Shown here: piece by piece, positions 44,862-58,303 of the stretch | How positions within the stretch are numbered: position 1 is the first letter of the stretch | Layout: the number at the start of each line of letters is the position of its first letter | Assembly (NCBI GenBank): GCA_027625915.1 | Contig: JANTQA010000060.1 | Span: forward strand, 310,001-374,000 | DNA: 64,000 nt | Reading direction: 5' to 3' | From: Anaeramoeba flamelloides | Lineage: Eukaryota > Metamonada > Anaeramoebidae | Translations under genes and position numbers: made by a program | Notes under the pieces: model-generated | The model's input: only the letters and a program-made list of their open reading frames with translations | What the model was told of the DNA's origin: nothing | The model's database searches: none

Positions 44862-47800
44862 TATTGTTGAAAATTGTTAGTTTCTTCTTGTTTTTGGTTT
44901 TGTGGAATGATTTTGATTCAAAAAGAGCAAGGAACAATTAAAAAAAATAAAATGAAATCCTCTTTCTTTGCTTCACGAAAAGATCACTTTTTGAAATTGA
45001 TTCTTTGACATTTTATTCCCTCTTGGATACATTTACTGTCTTGTCAACAATTCTCAAAAAACTTCAAGTTTTATGATTTTTGAAATTTTCCTTCCCCTTT
45101 TGTCTTTATGCTTTTCTCTCAAAATAAAAATCCACTTTTTTCTTACGAATCATACTAAAAAGGATTTTCTTTTTTTGACAAAAAGCCGTACTTTCAATAT
45201 AACTCAAACTCTCAAGAACTCACTTTGTGGTTGGAATTCAGACAAAATACAATTTGATTGAGTTTTTTTTTAGATAGTCTATAACAATTTTGGAATTTGT
45301 TTTTGTTGAGTTTAATTTGCAATAAACTGAAACATGGTAGTAACACCAGAACACAAACTATAAATACATCAAAATAGAATTTAGATTATTTGGTTGGAGT
45401 CAAGTTAGAAATATACTCACTTAAAAAAATTTTTTTATACCAAATCAAAACAAAAAAATTCAAAAAAAAAAAAAAACATTAAAAATCTTTTATTGATTGT
45501 TATACCATAAAAAAATAAAAAATTTGATAGCAATCCAAACTAGTTAATATGTGTGACTGGAAAAGTAACAGATCAAGAGGCCGAGGTATTTGTTGATTCT
45601 TGGAAAATATATTTTTCTTTTAAGGGAGTAGCCTCTTCCAAGGAGAAATCTAGAATGAACATATGTTGTAATTAGGTTTAAATCATATTGGTGGTGCATT
45701 GTTTAAACAGCTCTAACACATCAATTATGAATATTATTGAACAATAAATTACTGAGATTGTTTACTAATGATCACAAATAAAAATTTTCATTTGAGGAAT
45801 AATTTTTTCAGTAATTACTTTTCAAATCTTAAAAATAAAACTCAAAATAATATTATTCTTGTTATTTCAGAATTAATAATAGTAACCTTCAAATGTAACA
45901 TTTTTTTCTATTTTTTTAAATTTCAAAGATTAACTCAATAATTATTCATATAAAAACCCAAAAAACAAATGATTTTGTTTAGTTAATTTCTAGGAAATTA
46001 GTAAGTGATATCAATATATCCTCAAAAAGTTAAAATAATTTGTCAAAATAATTCATTTTCTAATTATTTATTTTTTGAGAAAATTGATTTTTATTTTTTT
46101 GTTAACTATCTACATTTTGTTTAGAAGACAAATCTAAGAAAGATATTTTTCAGGTTTGAAGTCTGGATATTAATGTTTTTATATTTATATTTGTTGATAA
46201 ATAGATATTTTTTCAATATTTTTGGTGTTTTTATGATAATAATAATCATTTTTAATTTTGTTGAGATCAGATTTTGGTACTATTTTACAATTGAAAATTT
46301 CGAGATATTTGAACTATGGGACACTAAAATGAATTAAATTCAATAACAGGATACATTAATAGTTAACTTCTGTTTGGAAGATACCAACCATTTAAGTTTG
46401 GAATCAGGATCCTTTTCTTGAATTTTGAAAACCAATATTCTGTGAAAGTTTTTCTTTTGATTATAATACCTGACCCGTTTAAAGACTTTAATTATTTTTC
46501 ATTTTTTGTACTTTTTAAAAACAATAAATTGTGTCTAGTTATTTTTCTTTATAATATAAATACCCCCACCTGGAAGATTTTAAAACTTATTCTTAGACAT
46601 TTGTTATTTGAACTGACTTCCTTTTCTTTTTCTCGTGAATTATTTATTTTCTATTTTAAATGTATCAACGAGAGACCTATAAATTGTCTTTTGTGACCCC
46701 CATTTGTCTTTTTTTTTATTAAGGCTTCCTTTAATTTTGTATTCATCTAAGAATCTTTCTCTACGTAGAATATTTTTTTTTCGAGAAAAAAAAAAAAATT
46801 GAAAAAAAATTATGTTTTTTTTTTGATTATTATTGGAGAGATGTGATACAAGAAAATTCCACCTTATCATCATCAAGTTTTCCAGAATTTAAAAGACTTG
46901 AATAAAATCAAAAATTTTAGTCTATTCTTTTGAATTCTAGAAAACCGCCATCAGGTTTGTTTTTTCTTTTTGAAATTCAAAATAATTGAGTAAAATCAAA
47001 GATTTTTCTCTATTCTTTTGAATTCTGGAAAAGCTAACTGTGTTTTTTTTTTTAATTTAAGAAAATAAAAAAAAAATTACAAAAAAAAACTTATTGGTGT
47101 TTTTCTAGTGTTTTTCTGTTTTATCTGTTAAGTTTTCTAGGTTTTCTTGAGTTTTCTATTTATTTTGAAAATCTATTGATTTTCGGATGGGTTTTGAGTT
47201 TTCTATTTATTCGGAAAACCACGTTAGTTTTATTTTAATTCCAGAAATAAAAAAACTCTTAGGTACTTGATGCCAATTGATTACATTTCCTGAAATTATA
47301 AATATATTTTATTTTTTTATCCTAGATATTTATGTTGTCAAGATTATAAATCATAGAAACGGTTTTCTTTTAAAAAATAAAAAGAAAAAATTCACTCTTT
47401 AAACAAAGATAAGAAAAATAGAAAGAAAAACATGGAGAAAAAAAAAAAAAAAATAATAATTAAAGGAAAAAAAAAAAAAAAATTAACATTTCCTTTGTAT
47501 TTTTAGTATTGAAATTAATGAATGTTGTTTGATTTTCTGTAAAAATAATATTATATCACGATGATAATTTGTTTTAAAAAAGAGGCCGAAACATTTGAGC
47601 GTCTATATATTAAATGAAAACGATTCCTTTATTAAGTTCAAAAAAATTTGATTATTTTTCCAAATATAATTTCCCAAATGATACTTTTATTGAAAATAAT
47701 AACGAATGATTTGGCCATATTAAAAATTGAAAAATTATTTTAGGTGTTTATTTATAATATTTGAAAAATATTCAAAATTTTAATTCCCACAAATACAAAT

Positions 47801-48929
47801 TTTGGAAATGAAAAAAAAAAAAATAACTTGGGTATTTTTTCAGTAAAAATTCTATTTTTCTTAAAATTATCATTTTTTATTAGATTATTATTATTATTTT
47901 AGAAATTATTTTCTGGTAACATCTTTTACAAAATAGATTGTTTATATGATCTTTTACAATATTTTATATTTATTACCAATTTTAAAAATAGAAATAAGAA
48001 AATTCTCATTTATATTGAAAAAAAATAATAAAGAAGAATTATTGATAAATTATTGATAAATTAAATTTTTTCTGAACAATTATTAAATAGTTTTTTTTTA
48101 AAAAATTATTTCTTATTCTTTAAATGCTATTAACAATCATCCATGATAAAATATAGATATAAGTTGTTTTAAATAATGTTTTATCAATTTTAAATACTAT
48201 CATTTTTTTTTTTTTACTAAATTTCTTTCAAAATAAAATATTTATAAATCCACTGATTCTTAAACTCATAATTATTAAAAATATCTTTTTGGAAGAAAAA
48301 AAGAACCATTTTGAAATTTTTTTGATGAAACTTATAATATTTATTGAACAATTTTAAAAAAGAATATTGTTTCGTTTTTTTTTTTTTTTTTTTTGATAAT
48401 TTGTCTTTTATTTAGAGTCAATGTATCAATTTTCGATAAAATATTACAAAATTCAAAACCAATATATCGATTTAAAATGTTTTAAACCAGTTTATTATAA
48501 TATTTTTATTTAATTGAAATTATTGTTCATTTTTTCTTTTTCATTTTTTCATTTTTTTGTCTTTTCTATAAGAAATAGAGGATAATTGAATTCATAAACC
48601 ATTCATCAAAAAATAAATTAAACGTGATTTTTGAAAAGAATAACCAGTCTATAATATTCTAATGGAATTTTACACATCATCTTCCTCTTCTTATTATTAT
48701 TGTATTCGTAGAATCCTCATTTTCAAACCACCGCAAACAAATTTTCAACTTGATTAATTATTTACATCAGTTTAAAAATTCAACTTTAACCTGATAAAAA
48801 TGAAAAATTAAATGTTTTTTTTTGATTAGTAACCCAATTAAAAAAACATTTTGTTAATTACTTATTAAAAAAAAAAAACTTTTTAATAGAATATTTTTTT
48901 GGGGTGTAGAATTGAAAAATAATATTTTG
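44862..48929. other. Intergenic region with repeat debris
   Basis: Four kilobases without a supported gene. It contains a family G copy (46888-47285) and many A/T homopolymers. Open frames at 45073-45261, 46418-46696 and 46640-46876 have no family signature and look like noise. Confidence 0.5.
46888..47285. repeat. Family G repeat, copy 2, with internal direct repeat
   Basis: About 46888-46945 and 46970-47035 are direct repeats sharing CTATTCTTTTGAATTCT. From about 47140 the words TAGGTTTTCTTGAG and TTTTCTATTTATT match the repeat at 39940-40335. Confidence 0.55.
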
Positions 48930-50260
48930 CAAAATTCCTATTATTTGAATTCTAAATTGGACCCATTTCTTTTTAAAATCGATTGTATCATTTTAATAAA
49001 TGATTATTTTTTTATTATTTTTCTTTTAGTTAAAAATTCCGTAAGGAATGTATATTTAGATATAACGTATTTCCAAAAAAGTTTTTTTTTTTTTTTTACC
49101 TTTCATAAAAAATCATCTTTGTTAGTGGAGTTATTCGTTAATTGGAAATACCAAATCAAGTTTAATATTAATATAAATTGAATCAATAACACTGGGATTG
49201 ATTTCAAAATACCTTCATTAAAATATTACCAAAAAATAAAAAAAAATAAATAGAACTTTTTTTGGTGAAATAATATACTACCAATTTTGATAAAAAACCG
49301 GAAATATTGAAACGGTACAAATGATTTTTTAAACAACCGAGTGTAGGCATATCTTTTCAATTCCATTGAAAATTTTTTGAGATTAAACACGTTCTGAAAA
49401 CAATTTTTTTGATCAAAAAAAAATTAATTAACACCAATTTTTACCATTAAAAATATTATATGTCCTTAATAAAATTAAGCACTATTTTTTTCTGATTAAT
49501 ATTTTTCGAAATTAAGTTTATAACTTAATTCAATTAGCCACTGTGATAAAATTTTTTAGAATAAAAACAGTGCTCAACTTTTGAATATCGAAAATATTTT
49601 TTGGAATTAGTGTGAACTTTTTTATTTTTTTTTGAAAAATTGGGGTTGAGAAAAGTTTGAAATCAAAGAATAAGTTGATATATTAAATTAGAATACTTTT
49701 CCAGAAAGTTTATCTTTTTAGTTTAACTTTTTTTTTAATTTTACCATTTAAAACTAAAAAAAACATTTGAGGACCAAATTAGTGCCTTTTGTGAAAAGAA
49801 AATTCCCATAATTTAGAATTTGTTTTGGTAAATGAGTTAAAACAAGATAGTGAATCTAAAAATATACATAATTTCACATGTGAATTCAATGATTTTGGCA
49901 AAAAATGTTTTCAAGAAAAAGTTAAATTGAAACTTTATTTATTTTTATTTTTTCATTTAGTTTTTTAATTGTATTAATGGAAAGTATTTGATCAGTTTTT
50001 CATTTTTAGTGTTTTTTAGGCAGTAGGGACATATAAAATCAAGATCAGAAAATTTAATATTATTTATTAATGTAATACCGTACTAAGAAAAAAATTGAAT
50101 TGTTATCAAGAATCAATAAATAGTAGACGAATAATGATTTTGGATATTTAAATAGTGTTTTGAAGGTTGAATTTAATAAATATATTTTAAAATAAATTTC
50201 CCCCCACAATCTTGGAAATGGCTTGAATATATTGACCCCCCCATTGATACCGAACATCAA
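48930..50260 (+). repeat. Family B dispersed repeat, copy 2 (longest)
   Basis: Matches the complement of 59750-60620 and parts of 12605-13230. Anchors are TTTCATAAAAAATCATCTTTGTTAG-type sequence at about 49103 (ATAAAAAATCATCTTTGTTA is exact between copies), AGTTTAATATTAATA near 49160, and GATCAGAAAATTTAA near 50045. The 3' portion carries, on the minus strand (50060-50320), an open frame with PFPRLWGEIY and LLILDNNSIFFLVRYY, similar to the frame at 59742-59939. The copy is longer than the others and probably contains an inserted segment of about 0.5 kb. Confidence 0.6.
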
Positions 50261-50264
50261 ATGG

Positions 50265-51060
50265 GTAAATCCACAAATTACTATTTTTTGAGGTGTATTA
50301 TTTTCAATACACATATACAATTATGCACAATATTTCTTTATTAACTTTTTTTTTAAAAAAAAAAATCCAACAGGCAACTGAAAAAAAAAAAAATTCTGTA
50401 TATCTTCTAAGTGTGGGCATTTGAATTATATTATGACAAATGGTTTTCTTGTTACTTTTGAATAACCAGACATCTGAGAATATGTAAATTATAATTTTAC
50501 CCCCCCCAAATAAAAAAAAAAAAAAATAAATAAAATAAAATAAAAAAATAATATCAAATCATGTATTTGTCTCTCAAGTAAATTGGTTTTACTAATTAAA
50601 AAGTTATATTATATTGATTTTCAACAAATTCAAATAATAAAAACAATCAAAATATTAAAGGGTTAGTATCAAACAGAGATAATGGAGTACATATTTAACA
50701 ATTTTTTTTTTTTTTGTTTTTTTTTTACAATAATAGATATAACATATTTTTTTTTTTATATGGATCTTATTTGATGTGTTAGTAAAATTAACTGAATGAA
50801 TGGGTAATTAGAATATTTTTTATGAGACATTTTTGACATAAACAATTAGGATTTTTAATTTTTACTATTTGTATTTGAAAAAATTTTGTTTCAAAATTTA
50901 AAACAAAAAAAATTCTGATAAAAACTATAAAACAACAAAACAAAAAAAAATTCAGTTTTATCAATAAGTTAGACATTTTTAAATAAAATGGAAACCAAAT
51001 ATGAGGTTTATATGGTTGAATACTTGTAACTATTCTAGAAAAAAAGTGAAAAAAGGAAAA
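50265..51060. other. Intergenic low-complexity DNA
   Basis: A/T homopolymers and a C run near 50502. The frame at 50788-51072 shows no family feature. Confidence 0.5.
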
Positions 51061-51062
51061 AA

Positions 51063-51446
51063 AGCCAAACACTGTTTTTAATTGGAAACCTTAATAGAAC
51101 CTGAAAATGAAAACTAAAATCAATTAAAAGAAGAAACCAATTAACTTCAAAGAATAATCCATTAAATTATTTTCAATCAAACCAACAGAACCCAATTTAC
51201 ATTTACTTTCATATCAAAATTGTTTATGTGGTTTTGGAGATCTCAAAAATAGTCAATTTTTTCAACAAATTTTTAATAATAGATCAATCAATGAAAAGCC
51301 CATTCTAAAAGATAGTATTTAAAAAACCGTTATTGTGTTGAATCCTTCATTGTCTCTTTAATTATTTATTTATTCTTTTATCAATTAATCTTACTTTTTA
51401 TTTCCAGGTTCTATTAAGGTTCCCATTAAAAAGCGTGTTGAACTTT
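51063..51446. mobile_element. Family C MITE, copy 2
   Basis: The left end includes AACCTTAATAGAACCTG and the right end CAGGTTCTATTAAGGTTCCC, near-perfect complements, with arms of about 55-60 bp. The interior is non-coding and aligns with 26390-26850 throughout (for example GAGATCTCAAAAAT and TTTTTCAACAAATTTTTAAT). Confidence 0.82.
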
Positions 51447-51751
51447 TTTTCTCGAACGGTAAACTTTTTTAACAATTTTTTTTTGAAAAAAAAAAATTAA
51501 ATTCCCGTCATCAATTTTATTTACTAGGAAAAGCCTTAAGACATATTTTAAGAATCAAAAATGGAATAACTATTCGAGAGATAAAAATAATTTTTATTTA
51601 GAATTTTTTGTTTCTGAAATTAATTTTTTATCAATTTATTTAAAAATGTATACCTGAATAATATAATTAAAACAACAATAACAAAATCAAATTATCACAA
51701 AATAAAAAATAAAAAGAAAACAATACATGATCTGAAAATTGAATTTACCAG
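51447..51751. other. Short 3' flank of the SH3 gene
   Basis: About 300 bp of AT-rich DNA between a family C element and the stop codon of the SH3 protein; nothing else is seen. Confidence 0.5.
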
Positions 51752-53692
51752 TTAATCAAAGTCTGGTATTTCTGGTAGCTCATCAGGTAGATCTGGTAAT
51801 TCGTCGGGTAAATCTGGTAAATTTTCTGGCAACCCTTCAGATAATTCATCAGGTAATTCATCTGGTAATCCTTCAGGCAAATTTTCAGGTAATTCATCAG
51901 GTAATTCATTTGGTAATTCATTTGGTAATTCATCAGGTATATTTTGTTCTTCAGATAATTCATCTGATAATTCTTCATGTAATTCGTCAGTATTCTTAAC
52001 TTCCTCTTCATTCTTTGTCTGCTCTTCTTCATTTTCCTTTTTTTCTTCTGTAACAGGAATATTCTCTGGTATTTCCTCAGGTATATTCTCAATAATTGTT
52101 TCCGTTATCTCCTCTGGTAGTTCCTCTGGTATTTTTTCAGTATTTTCTGTTTCCTCTCCACTCTTTGTCTGTTCTTTTTCATTATTTGGAAGATTTTCAG
52201 GTATCTCCTCTGATATTTCTTCAGTATTTTCTGTTTCTTCTCCACCCTTAGTCTGTTCTTCTTCATTATTTGTTTGCTCTTTTTCATTATTTGGAAGATT
52301 TTCAGGTATCTCCTCTGGTATTTCTTCAGTATTTTCTGTTTCTTCTCCACCCTTAGTCTGTTCTTCTTCATTATTTGTTTGATCTTCTTCATTATTTGGA
52401 AGATTTTCAGGTATCTCCTCTGGTATTTCCTTTGGTATTTCTTCAGTATTTTCTGTTTCTTCTCCGCTCTTTGTCTGTTCTTCTTCATTATTTGTTTGAT
52501 CTTCTTCATTATTTGGAAGATTTTCAGGTATTTCTTCTTCATTCTTTGATTGCAGTTCTTCATTGTTCTTAACTTCTTTTTCATTCTTTGTGAGATTTTC
52601 TGGCATCTCCTCTGGTAGTTTCTCTGGTATTTCTTCAGTATTTTCTGTTTCTTCTCCACCCTTTGTCTGTTGTTCTTCATTATTTGGTGGTAAGATTTTT
52701 GTATATTTTCTTGCACCCTTGGGTGGTGGCCCTTTGGGTGGTCTTGGCCCTCTTCTGAACTTTTTTTGTCCCATTCTCTTTTTTTTGAAGTTCTTTGATG
52801 GTGGCCCTTTGGGTCTTCTGGGCTTTTTCTTTGGATTATTTTTTTCAGAAGATTCGTTTTTAGAATCCAATTCTTCTTTTTCTCCATCATCTGATTCATT
52901 GGAAGACAATGATTCCGAAGTATCCATAATTTGATGCAGCGTACTTAAAAATGTGTTTTCTTTTGTTTGCTGGCTTGATACGGAATCCGTTTTCTTCGTG
53001 TCGGTTGCAAGTGGGGAAGATGCTTTTTCATTTTGTTTTTTTACACTAATTGGTGAACCAAGAGACACTCTTCTGCCTTTGGACACAGGCTTGATTTGCC
53101 CATAAAGCTTTTTAAAGTGTGTTTGTTTATTGAGGTGTTGAAAGATCTTAACATAATTAATCTCGGTAGATTGTCGGAGATAAGACATCATTTTTTTTCG
53201 AGTTTTATGAAGGGTGATTAATAACGAAGTCGAGTGTGCAATTCTGTTTCCTGATTGAGATTTTTTTTCTCGTTGACTTGTCCCGAGGATCGTATTCCTT
53301 TTTTCAATCTCCTCATCAATTAATGCAAGAACTTTATAGAGAGATTCTTTTGCTTCTGTTATTGTGAAATTATTTTTCATTTTTTGAAAAAAAAAAAAGA
53401 AAAGGAAAAAATTTTTAACTTAATTATTTTTTGTAAAATTTTTTTTTTTTTGATTGACAAAAGAAATAAATTTACCATCCTGTGGTGATTTTACAGGATC
53501 AGACTCTGTAACAACACGAACATAGTTTGCTGGAAACCACCCTATTTTATTATTGATTTGACCTTTCCAAAAATCTGGTTCATCAGTGTTTTTAAGTGTT
53601 ATAACATCACATTCATAAAAAGATAGAAAATTCTTTTGATCACTAAAGTAATCAAAAAGTGCAACAGCTGTTGGTGAATCTGTTTCGGTCAT
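51752..53692 (-). CDS. SH3 domain protein with basic region and long acidic repeat tail, two exons
   Basis: Exon 1 53692-53476, 120 bp intron, exon 2 53355-51752: 606 residues, phases agree. Residues 9-61 are an SH3 domain (ALFDYFSDQKNFLSFYECDV, FWKGQI, GWFPANYV) with the ALYDY-, Trp- and PxxY-type ligand residues kept. Residues about 73-170 are helical and basic (EAKESLYKVLALIDEEIEKR), possibly a small coiled coil. A K/R/P/G stretch follows (KKPRRPKGPPSK, RRGPRPPKGPPPKGA) with proline motifs that could themselves bind SH3 domains. Residues about 240-520 are tandem repeats of about 30-40 residues rich in E, N, T, P (EEIPENLPNNEE, QTKGGEETENTE), and the end is ELPDELP-type repeats. SH3 proteins usually act as adaptors in actin or membrane signalling; the specific role is unknown. 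The ATG at 53378-53380 belongs to the intron and was rejected as start. Confidence 0.8.
51770..52680 (-). repeat. Coding tandem repeats in the SH3 protein tail
   Basis: DNA-level tandem repeats underlie the acidic tail. Units of about 90-130 bp share TCCACCCTTAGTCTG and TTATTTGGAAGATTTTCAGG on the plus strand, with nearly identical neighbours at about 52190-52510. Shorter GGTAATTCATC units fill 51780-51980. Near identity between neighbouring units points to recent expansion. Confidence 0.85.
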
Positions 53693-54049
53693 TTCAAAAT
53701 AAATAAAAAAAAAAAAAAAAAAATTTACCAAAAATGAAATTTGCAAATAATTAGAAATAAATCAAGAAACACTTTCCCACTTTCTAATTTTTTTGCTATT
53801 TTTTTTTCAAATTCAGTTTTGGTAAATTCTTTAATTTTGAGACTGCTTTAACAAACAATTTTTGATTGATAATTGAAAAAAAGGTTGTAAAAAAAGTAAG
53901 TCAACTGATATACAAGTAATTATTTAAAATAACTCAAAAGTTACAATCAATAACATTTAATTAATCTTGAAATTAACAAATAATAGTAATAGTCTCTTAA
54001 TTTATCAGTCATACTACAAGCACATTTTTAAAAAGGAATAAATAAACAA
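53693..54049. other. Upstream region of the SH3 gene
   Basis: AT-rich, no gene; a poly-A tract at 53704-53721 directly precedes the start codon on the minus strand as a T run. Confidence 0.45.
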
Positions 54050-54260
54050 ACTTTATTTCTAAATAAATGGTCCTAATTTTTTTTTATTTTTTTTTACTTT
54101 TTTTTATATTATTTTCCGATGAAAAAAAATATCTCTGGTGTATATAACAAAATATTAAAATATTAATTTTTTTATTATAATAGATAATTTCAATTTATAA
54201 AAATATTTATTTTTCAAAATTCGATTTTTAAAGGGTCAATGATTTTGAAATGGAGTTTAG
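54050..54260 (-). repeat. Family E repeat, inverted partner of 9834-10040
   Basis: The complement reads AAACTCCATTTCAAAATCAT, then AAATAAATATTTTTATAAAT, then AGAGATAT-type sequence, in the same order as at 9834-10040. It is non-coding. It lies 480 bp left of the Kolobok element. Confidence 0.6.
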
Positions 54261-54943
54261 CTTGATCACCTTGGATCAAGAACTTGTTATATTTTTAAAG
54301 GTCTGATCCATTTTTCATACTGACCTAGGACTTTTAAGTGTACACTCCTTGATCATATATAATACACAAAATAATCAAAATAAGGAACAGAAAAGTACAA
54401 GTATCTTATAACAAAAGATTGTCCAGAAAAAAAACACAATCTTTTTTTTTACAACTCAAGCACTATTCTAAAAATAAAAATTATTTTCCCTTCATTCAAT
54501 AATTGTGCCCTTAAAAACTTTTTTAAATAATTTGATTAAACAAAGTGTGCACTAAAAAAAGCCTAGTTCTTTAGTTTGGAGAGGTCAAAAATCAACATTA
54601 AATAAAAAAATTAAAAAGAAATATTTTCTTTACTAAAAGGAGAAGGATATCTTTTTGTCTTTCGAGAAAATGTAAAAAAATAGACTTTAAAAAAAAAAAA
54701 AACCTCAAAGTTTTGAAATAACCCCGTATAAAAAATCTACTTAACGACTACGTTTGCAATTCAAATTTTTTGTTTGGCGTTATTCAAAGAATGTTAGGTT
54801 GTTGGCAAGTCTTACAAATATTTAATCAGTAAGATCTAAGAATGAAAAAATGAAATTTTTTATGAGAAAAGGTGATAATTTAAATTACCACGTATCTCAA
54901 AATGACAAAGAAGGTTGGGGAAAATTGACTTTTTGAGAAAATT

Positions 54944-55052
54944 ACTTTTTAGAACAATTTTTAGAACCCTGACATGTTGTTGTGGATGTTAAATGATTTT
55001 AGTCGGGTGACCGAAATATTCTGAGAGGGTTCTAAAAATTGTTCTAAAAAGT
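54944..55052. repeat. Subterminal hairpin of the Kolobok element
   Basis: Arms of 27 bp: 54944-54970 includes TTTTTAGAACAATTTTTAGA, and 55026-55052 is its complement. The loop is about 55 bp. It could be a transposase binding or fold site, or an inserted palindrome. Confidence 0.85.
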
Positions 55053-55289
55053 CGAAATTGATAAAACTGAATTATTTTTGGAATAATTGAGCAACTTTTT
55101 GGTTTTTTTATTTCAAAACAAAGTAATATTTGAAGAATGGGAACGAGTAATGGATAGGTATGGATTAAATCCGTTCAAATTCCCATTTCCAAAAATTTGA
55201 AAGATCATTTTTTATTTTTTTGCAAAGTTTTTTTTTTAGATAAAAAAAACTGAAACGTTGAAATTTTTTTTTAAAATTTAGATCGTTGA

Positions 55290-58200
55290 ATGCAAAATTC
55301 CACAAAACCTTTCCCCAACGACCTCAACCCAATTTTTATTGATCAAACAAATTGGGTTTTGAGAGATACTATTCAAATAAAAAAAAATTTATCAAAAAAA
55401 CACAAAAAGAATGTTAAGTGCATTTGGCATGGAAAAAATTGTTCCGTAATCAATTCCAGGAAATATGATCCACAAAAGCATGGAGGAAATTATGATCAAA
55501 GAAAAGAAAATTTGGGAAAACAGTTTTACATTTGTAAGAACTGTTACAATTTGTGGAACTCCTGGAACAAATTTGGAAACCCACAAATTGAAACGTTTGA
55601 AAAGAGGGAAAACAATTTTGAAGATCCTTTCGAAAAGGATCTGACAGATACAAGTACAAACTCCGATGATAGTGATTATGTTAATGAAAAGGAAGAAGAA
55701 AATCAAGTCAATTGTGGCAATCTGACACACCAACCCTCATACAACGAAGAGGAATATCGTATATACCTTTTTAACACAAGAGGCAAATGGGAAAGAACTT
55801 AGAACAAAAAAATTTTGAAGTTGAAAGGGAACAAGAAAAAGAAAAAGAAAAAAAAAAAGAAAAAAAAAAAAAAAAAAAGGAGAAAACGAACGCCAACTTG
55901 AACAAATGAAGAAAAAATTTCGGCACAATGAAGATCAAATAATCCGACAGAAATCTTTGGAAAATGGGAACGAACCATTAAAACCCACCATATACTCGGA
56001 ATTACTTACACCGCATTCAAATTATTTGGTTGATTCCAAACAAATGATCTTGCTGTTAAATAATCTTCATTGTCCTTGTGGTAGAAGAAAAGAATTAGAA
56101 GAATTGAAAGAAAATTATGGATCGTTTAGTGCAATTTTAAATTGTAAAAATTGCCCAATTAAACAATACAAAGACAATAAAGAAACCTTTTATTTTTCAA
56201 ATAAAATAGAAGGAATGGGTTCTAGGAAAGGGAGTGACACAAAGAATAAAGCACGTTTTCGGACAGAAAATGGACAGAGAAAAATAATTTCCTCTGTCTT
56301 AGCTGGGAATTTTTATGAAAACTATCGGGAACAAATGGAAATGTTGGGTGTTTATTATTTAAAAAAAAACGCTTATTACAAAACTATCGATATCTTAATT
56401 GAACAAACAAATTGTTTATTCCAAGATCATTTGAAAGAAAATAGATCAAAAATGGACCTAAATAATTTAACAATTTGTGTGGATGCTGGGTGGTCAAGTC
56501 GGCGCAATGCTAATGAGTGTTGTTTTATTGTCTATGACAATAAAACAAAATTGTTATTTGATTTAATTGTAGTCACAAGGGATAATTTTTCAGGGGCGAG
56601 TGGGAATATGGAAGCAGAGGGGGCAAGGATTTTTTGTTCCAAACACAGAGACTATATTAATTTAGTTGGAGTTGTTAAAGATGGGGACACAAAATTATCC
56701 AAAATATTTTCAAGTGTTTGGCAAAGGGTAAAAATTTTAAAAGATCGCAACCATCTTTTAAAAAATGTTCGAAAAAATATTGAACAAAATTCAAAGTTTC
56801 GCTGCGTTAAAAAAATTAAAACAACTTTGACACAATGGATTAGATCAAAATCTGAAACGAGTTGGTCAAGTTTGGAATTAAAGATTTATATAGAAATGTC
56901 AATTTTTCATTATCTGAATAATCATTGTTGTTGTGAGCACCAGGGTAAATACACTGATAGATATAAATTCCCTGATTTGAACATAATTGATAAAAATTTT
57001 TTATTAGAAAAGAAAAAAAAACTTCAGGATTTAATTGAAGATTATTTAAAAATTCTAAAAAATAATATGAAAATTGTTGAAGATAAATTACAAATAAAAA
57101 AAATGAAGAAAGAAGATAAATTATATTGGATGGGTGTTTATGATGAAATTCGCTTGAAAAAAGATTTTTTTTTTATCAAAAAATTAAAATTATATCAAAA
57201 TAATATTGAATTTGTCCAAGAATCTGAAATTGAAAATCGTGAATTATATTCTTTATCTCCACAATTGATTGAATTAAGTGATATAATTAATAAACTTTCT
57301 GATCGATCAGAAGAAATTTTTAAATCGGGTTCAACAAACAAATGTGAAAGTTTTATGAATTCGAGAACAAAGTTTGTTGAAAAGAGGTTTAATATAACAA
57401 AACAATGGGAAATGAGATGCCAATTTTCAGCTTTAAACCGAGAATTGCCAGAATGGAAAACGATTTTAATGGAACAATTAGGGTTTCAAATAAATTTACC
57501 ACAAATAATTTCACAACAAAAAAAAATTTAGAAAAAAATTATGAAAAAAATAGACAAAATACAAAAGAATATAAATTACAAAGATTTAAAAGAAAACTAA
57601 AAAAATATTCAAATAAAAACAGAATAATTGAAGAAGGATATTATATTTTTAAAGATACATTAATAGATAAAAATATAAATAAAAACAAATTTTATTGTAG
57701 ATATGATTGTAGTACTTCATACAAAACAAAAAATATCACAACTAATCCACGAAATAATATTTCATAAAAGGGTGTTAGTTCCAATAGAACAAGACCAAAT
57801 TGCCCAGAATATATTACAAAACAAAAAAAAAACTTTATCAGGTTCGGTCATATTTAAACTCAAATTTAATAAAATTAAAAGATAAAGTTTCAAAAAACAA
57901 TAAAACTGCAGACATATTAAATTTAAATAAAAAAAACGAAGCATTTATAAATCTCTCACTATACATCACTGAATTTGAAAAAACTTTTAAAATTAAAAAA
58001 AAAATTCAAAGAACTAAAACATTGAATATTAATAAAGGTGAATTTAATGGGGATATTGAACTTTTTACTGAAGTCGATGAAAGTAACGAAATAATTGGTT
58101 TTGTTGAAGAGGATTTACAAAAAGAGGATAGTTATAATGAAAATGACATCGAAGAAATAGAGGAAATTTTAACAAGTGGTCGGAATATAATTCCTGATCT

Positions 58201-58303
58201 AATGGATGATGATGTTTTTGGGATATCTTTTGATAAAAGATTACCCATTTCTTTTACTGAGAATACTCTCTTATTTGAAATAGATAGAGAGAAAAATAAA
58301 TAA
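55290..58303 (+). pseudogene. Kolobok-like transposase in several frames
   Basis: The first part (55290-55802, true ATG) has a Cys/His pattern (CIWHGKNC, YICKNC) suggesting a zinc-binding DNA-recognition domain. After a K/E-rich, A-run-filled junction, 55906-57531 carries a second Cys cluster (HCPCGRR, LNCKNCP) and the transposase core: ICVDAGWSSRRNANE (first Asp, about residue 193), SGASGNMEAEGA, VVKDGDTKLSK (second Asp, about 260), DRNHLLKNV, and TNKCESFMNSR with the likely catalytic Glu (about 480). The rest continues in other frames (57520-57767, about 57745-57885, 57800-58303). At least four frame interruptions, mostly at A runs, so the copy looks inactive unless these are sequence errors. 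Confidence 0.82.

Noticed and set aside
46418-46876. Two overlapping open frames on opposite strands
   Set aside because: No ATG/splice support or family features; typical chance frames of AT-rich DNA.
53378-53380. ATG as start of the acidic repeat protein
   Set aside because: Joining the SH3 exon to 53355 keeps the frame, removes this ATG as intron and uses consensus splice sites.
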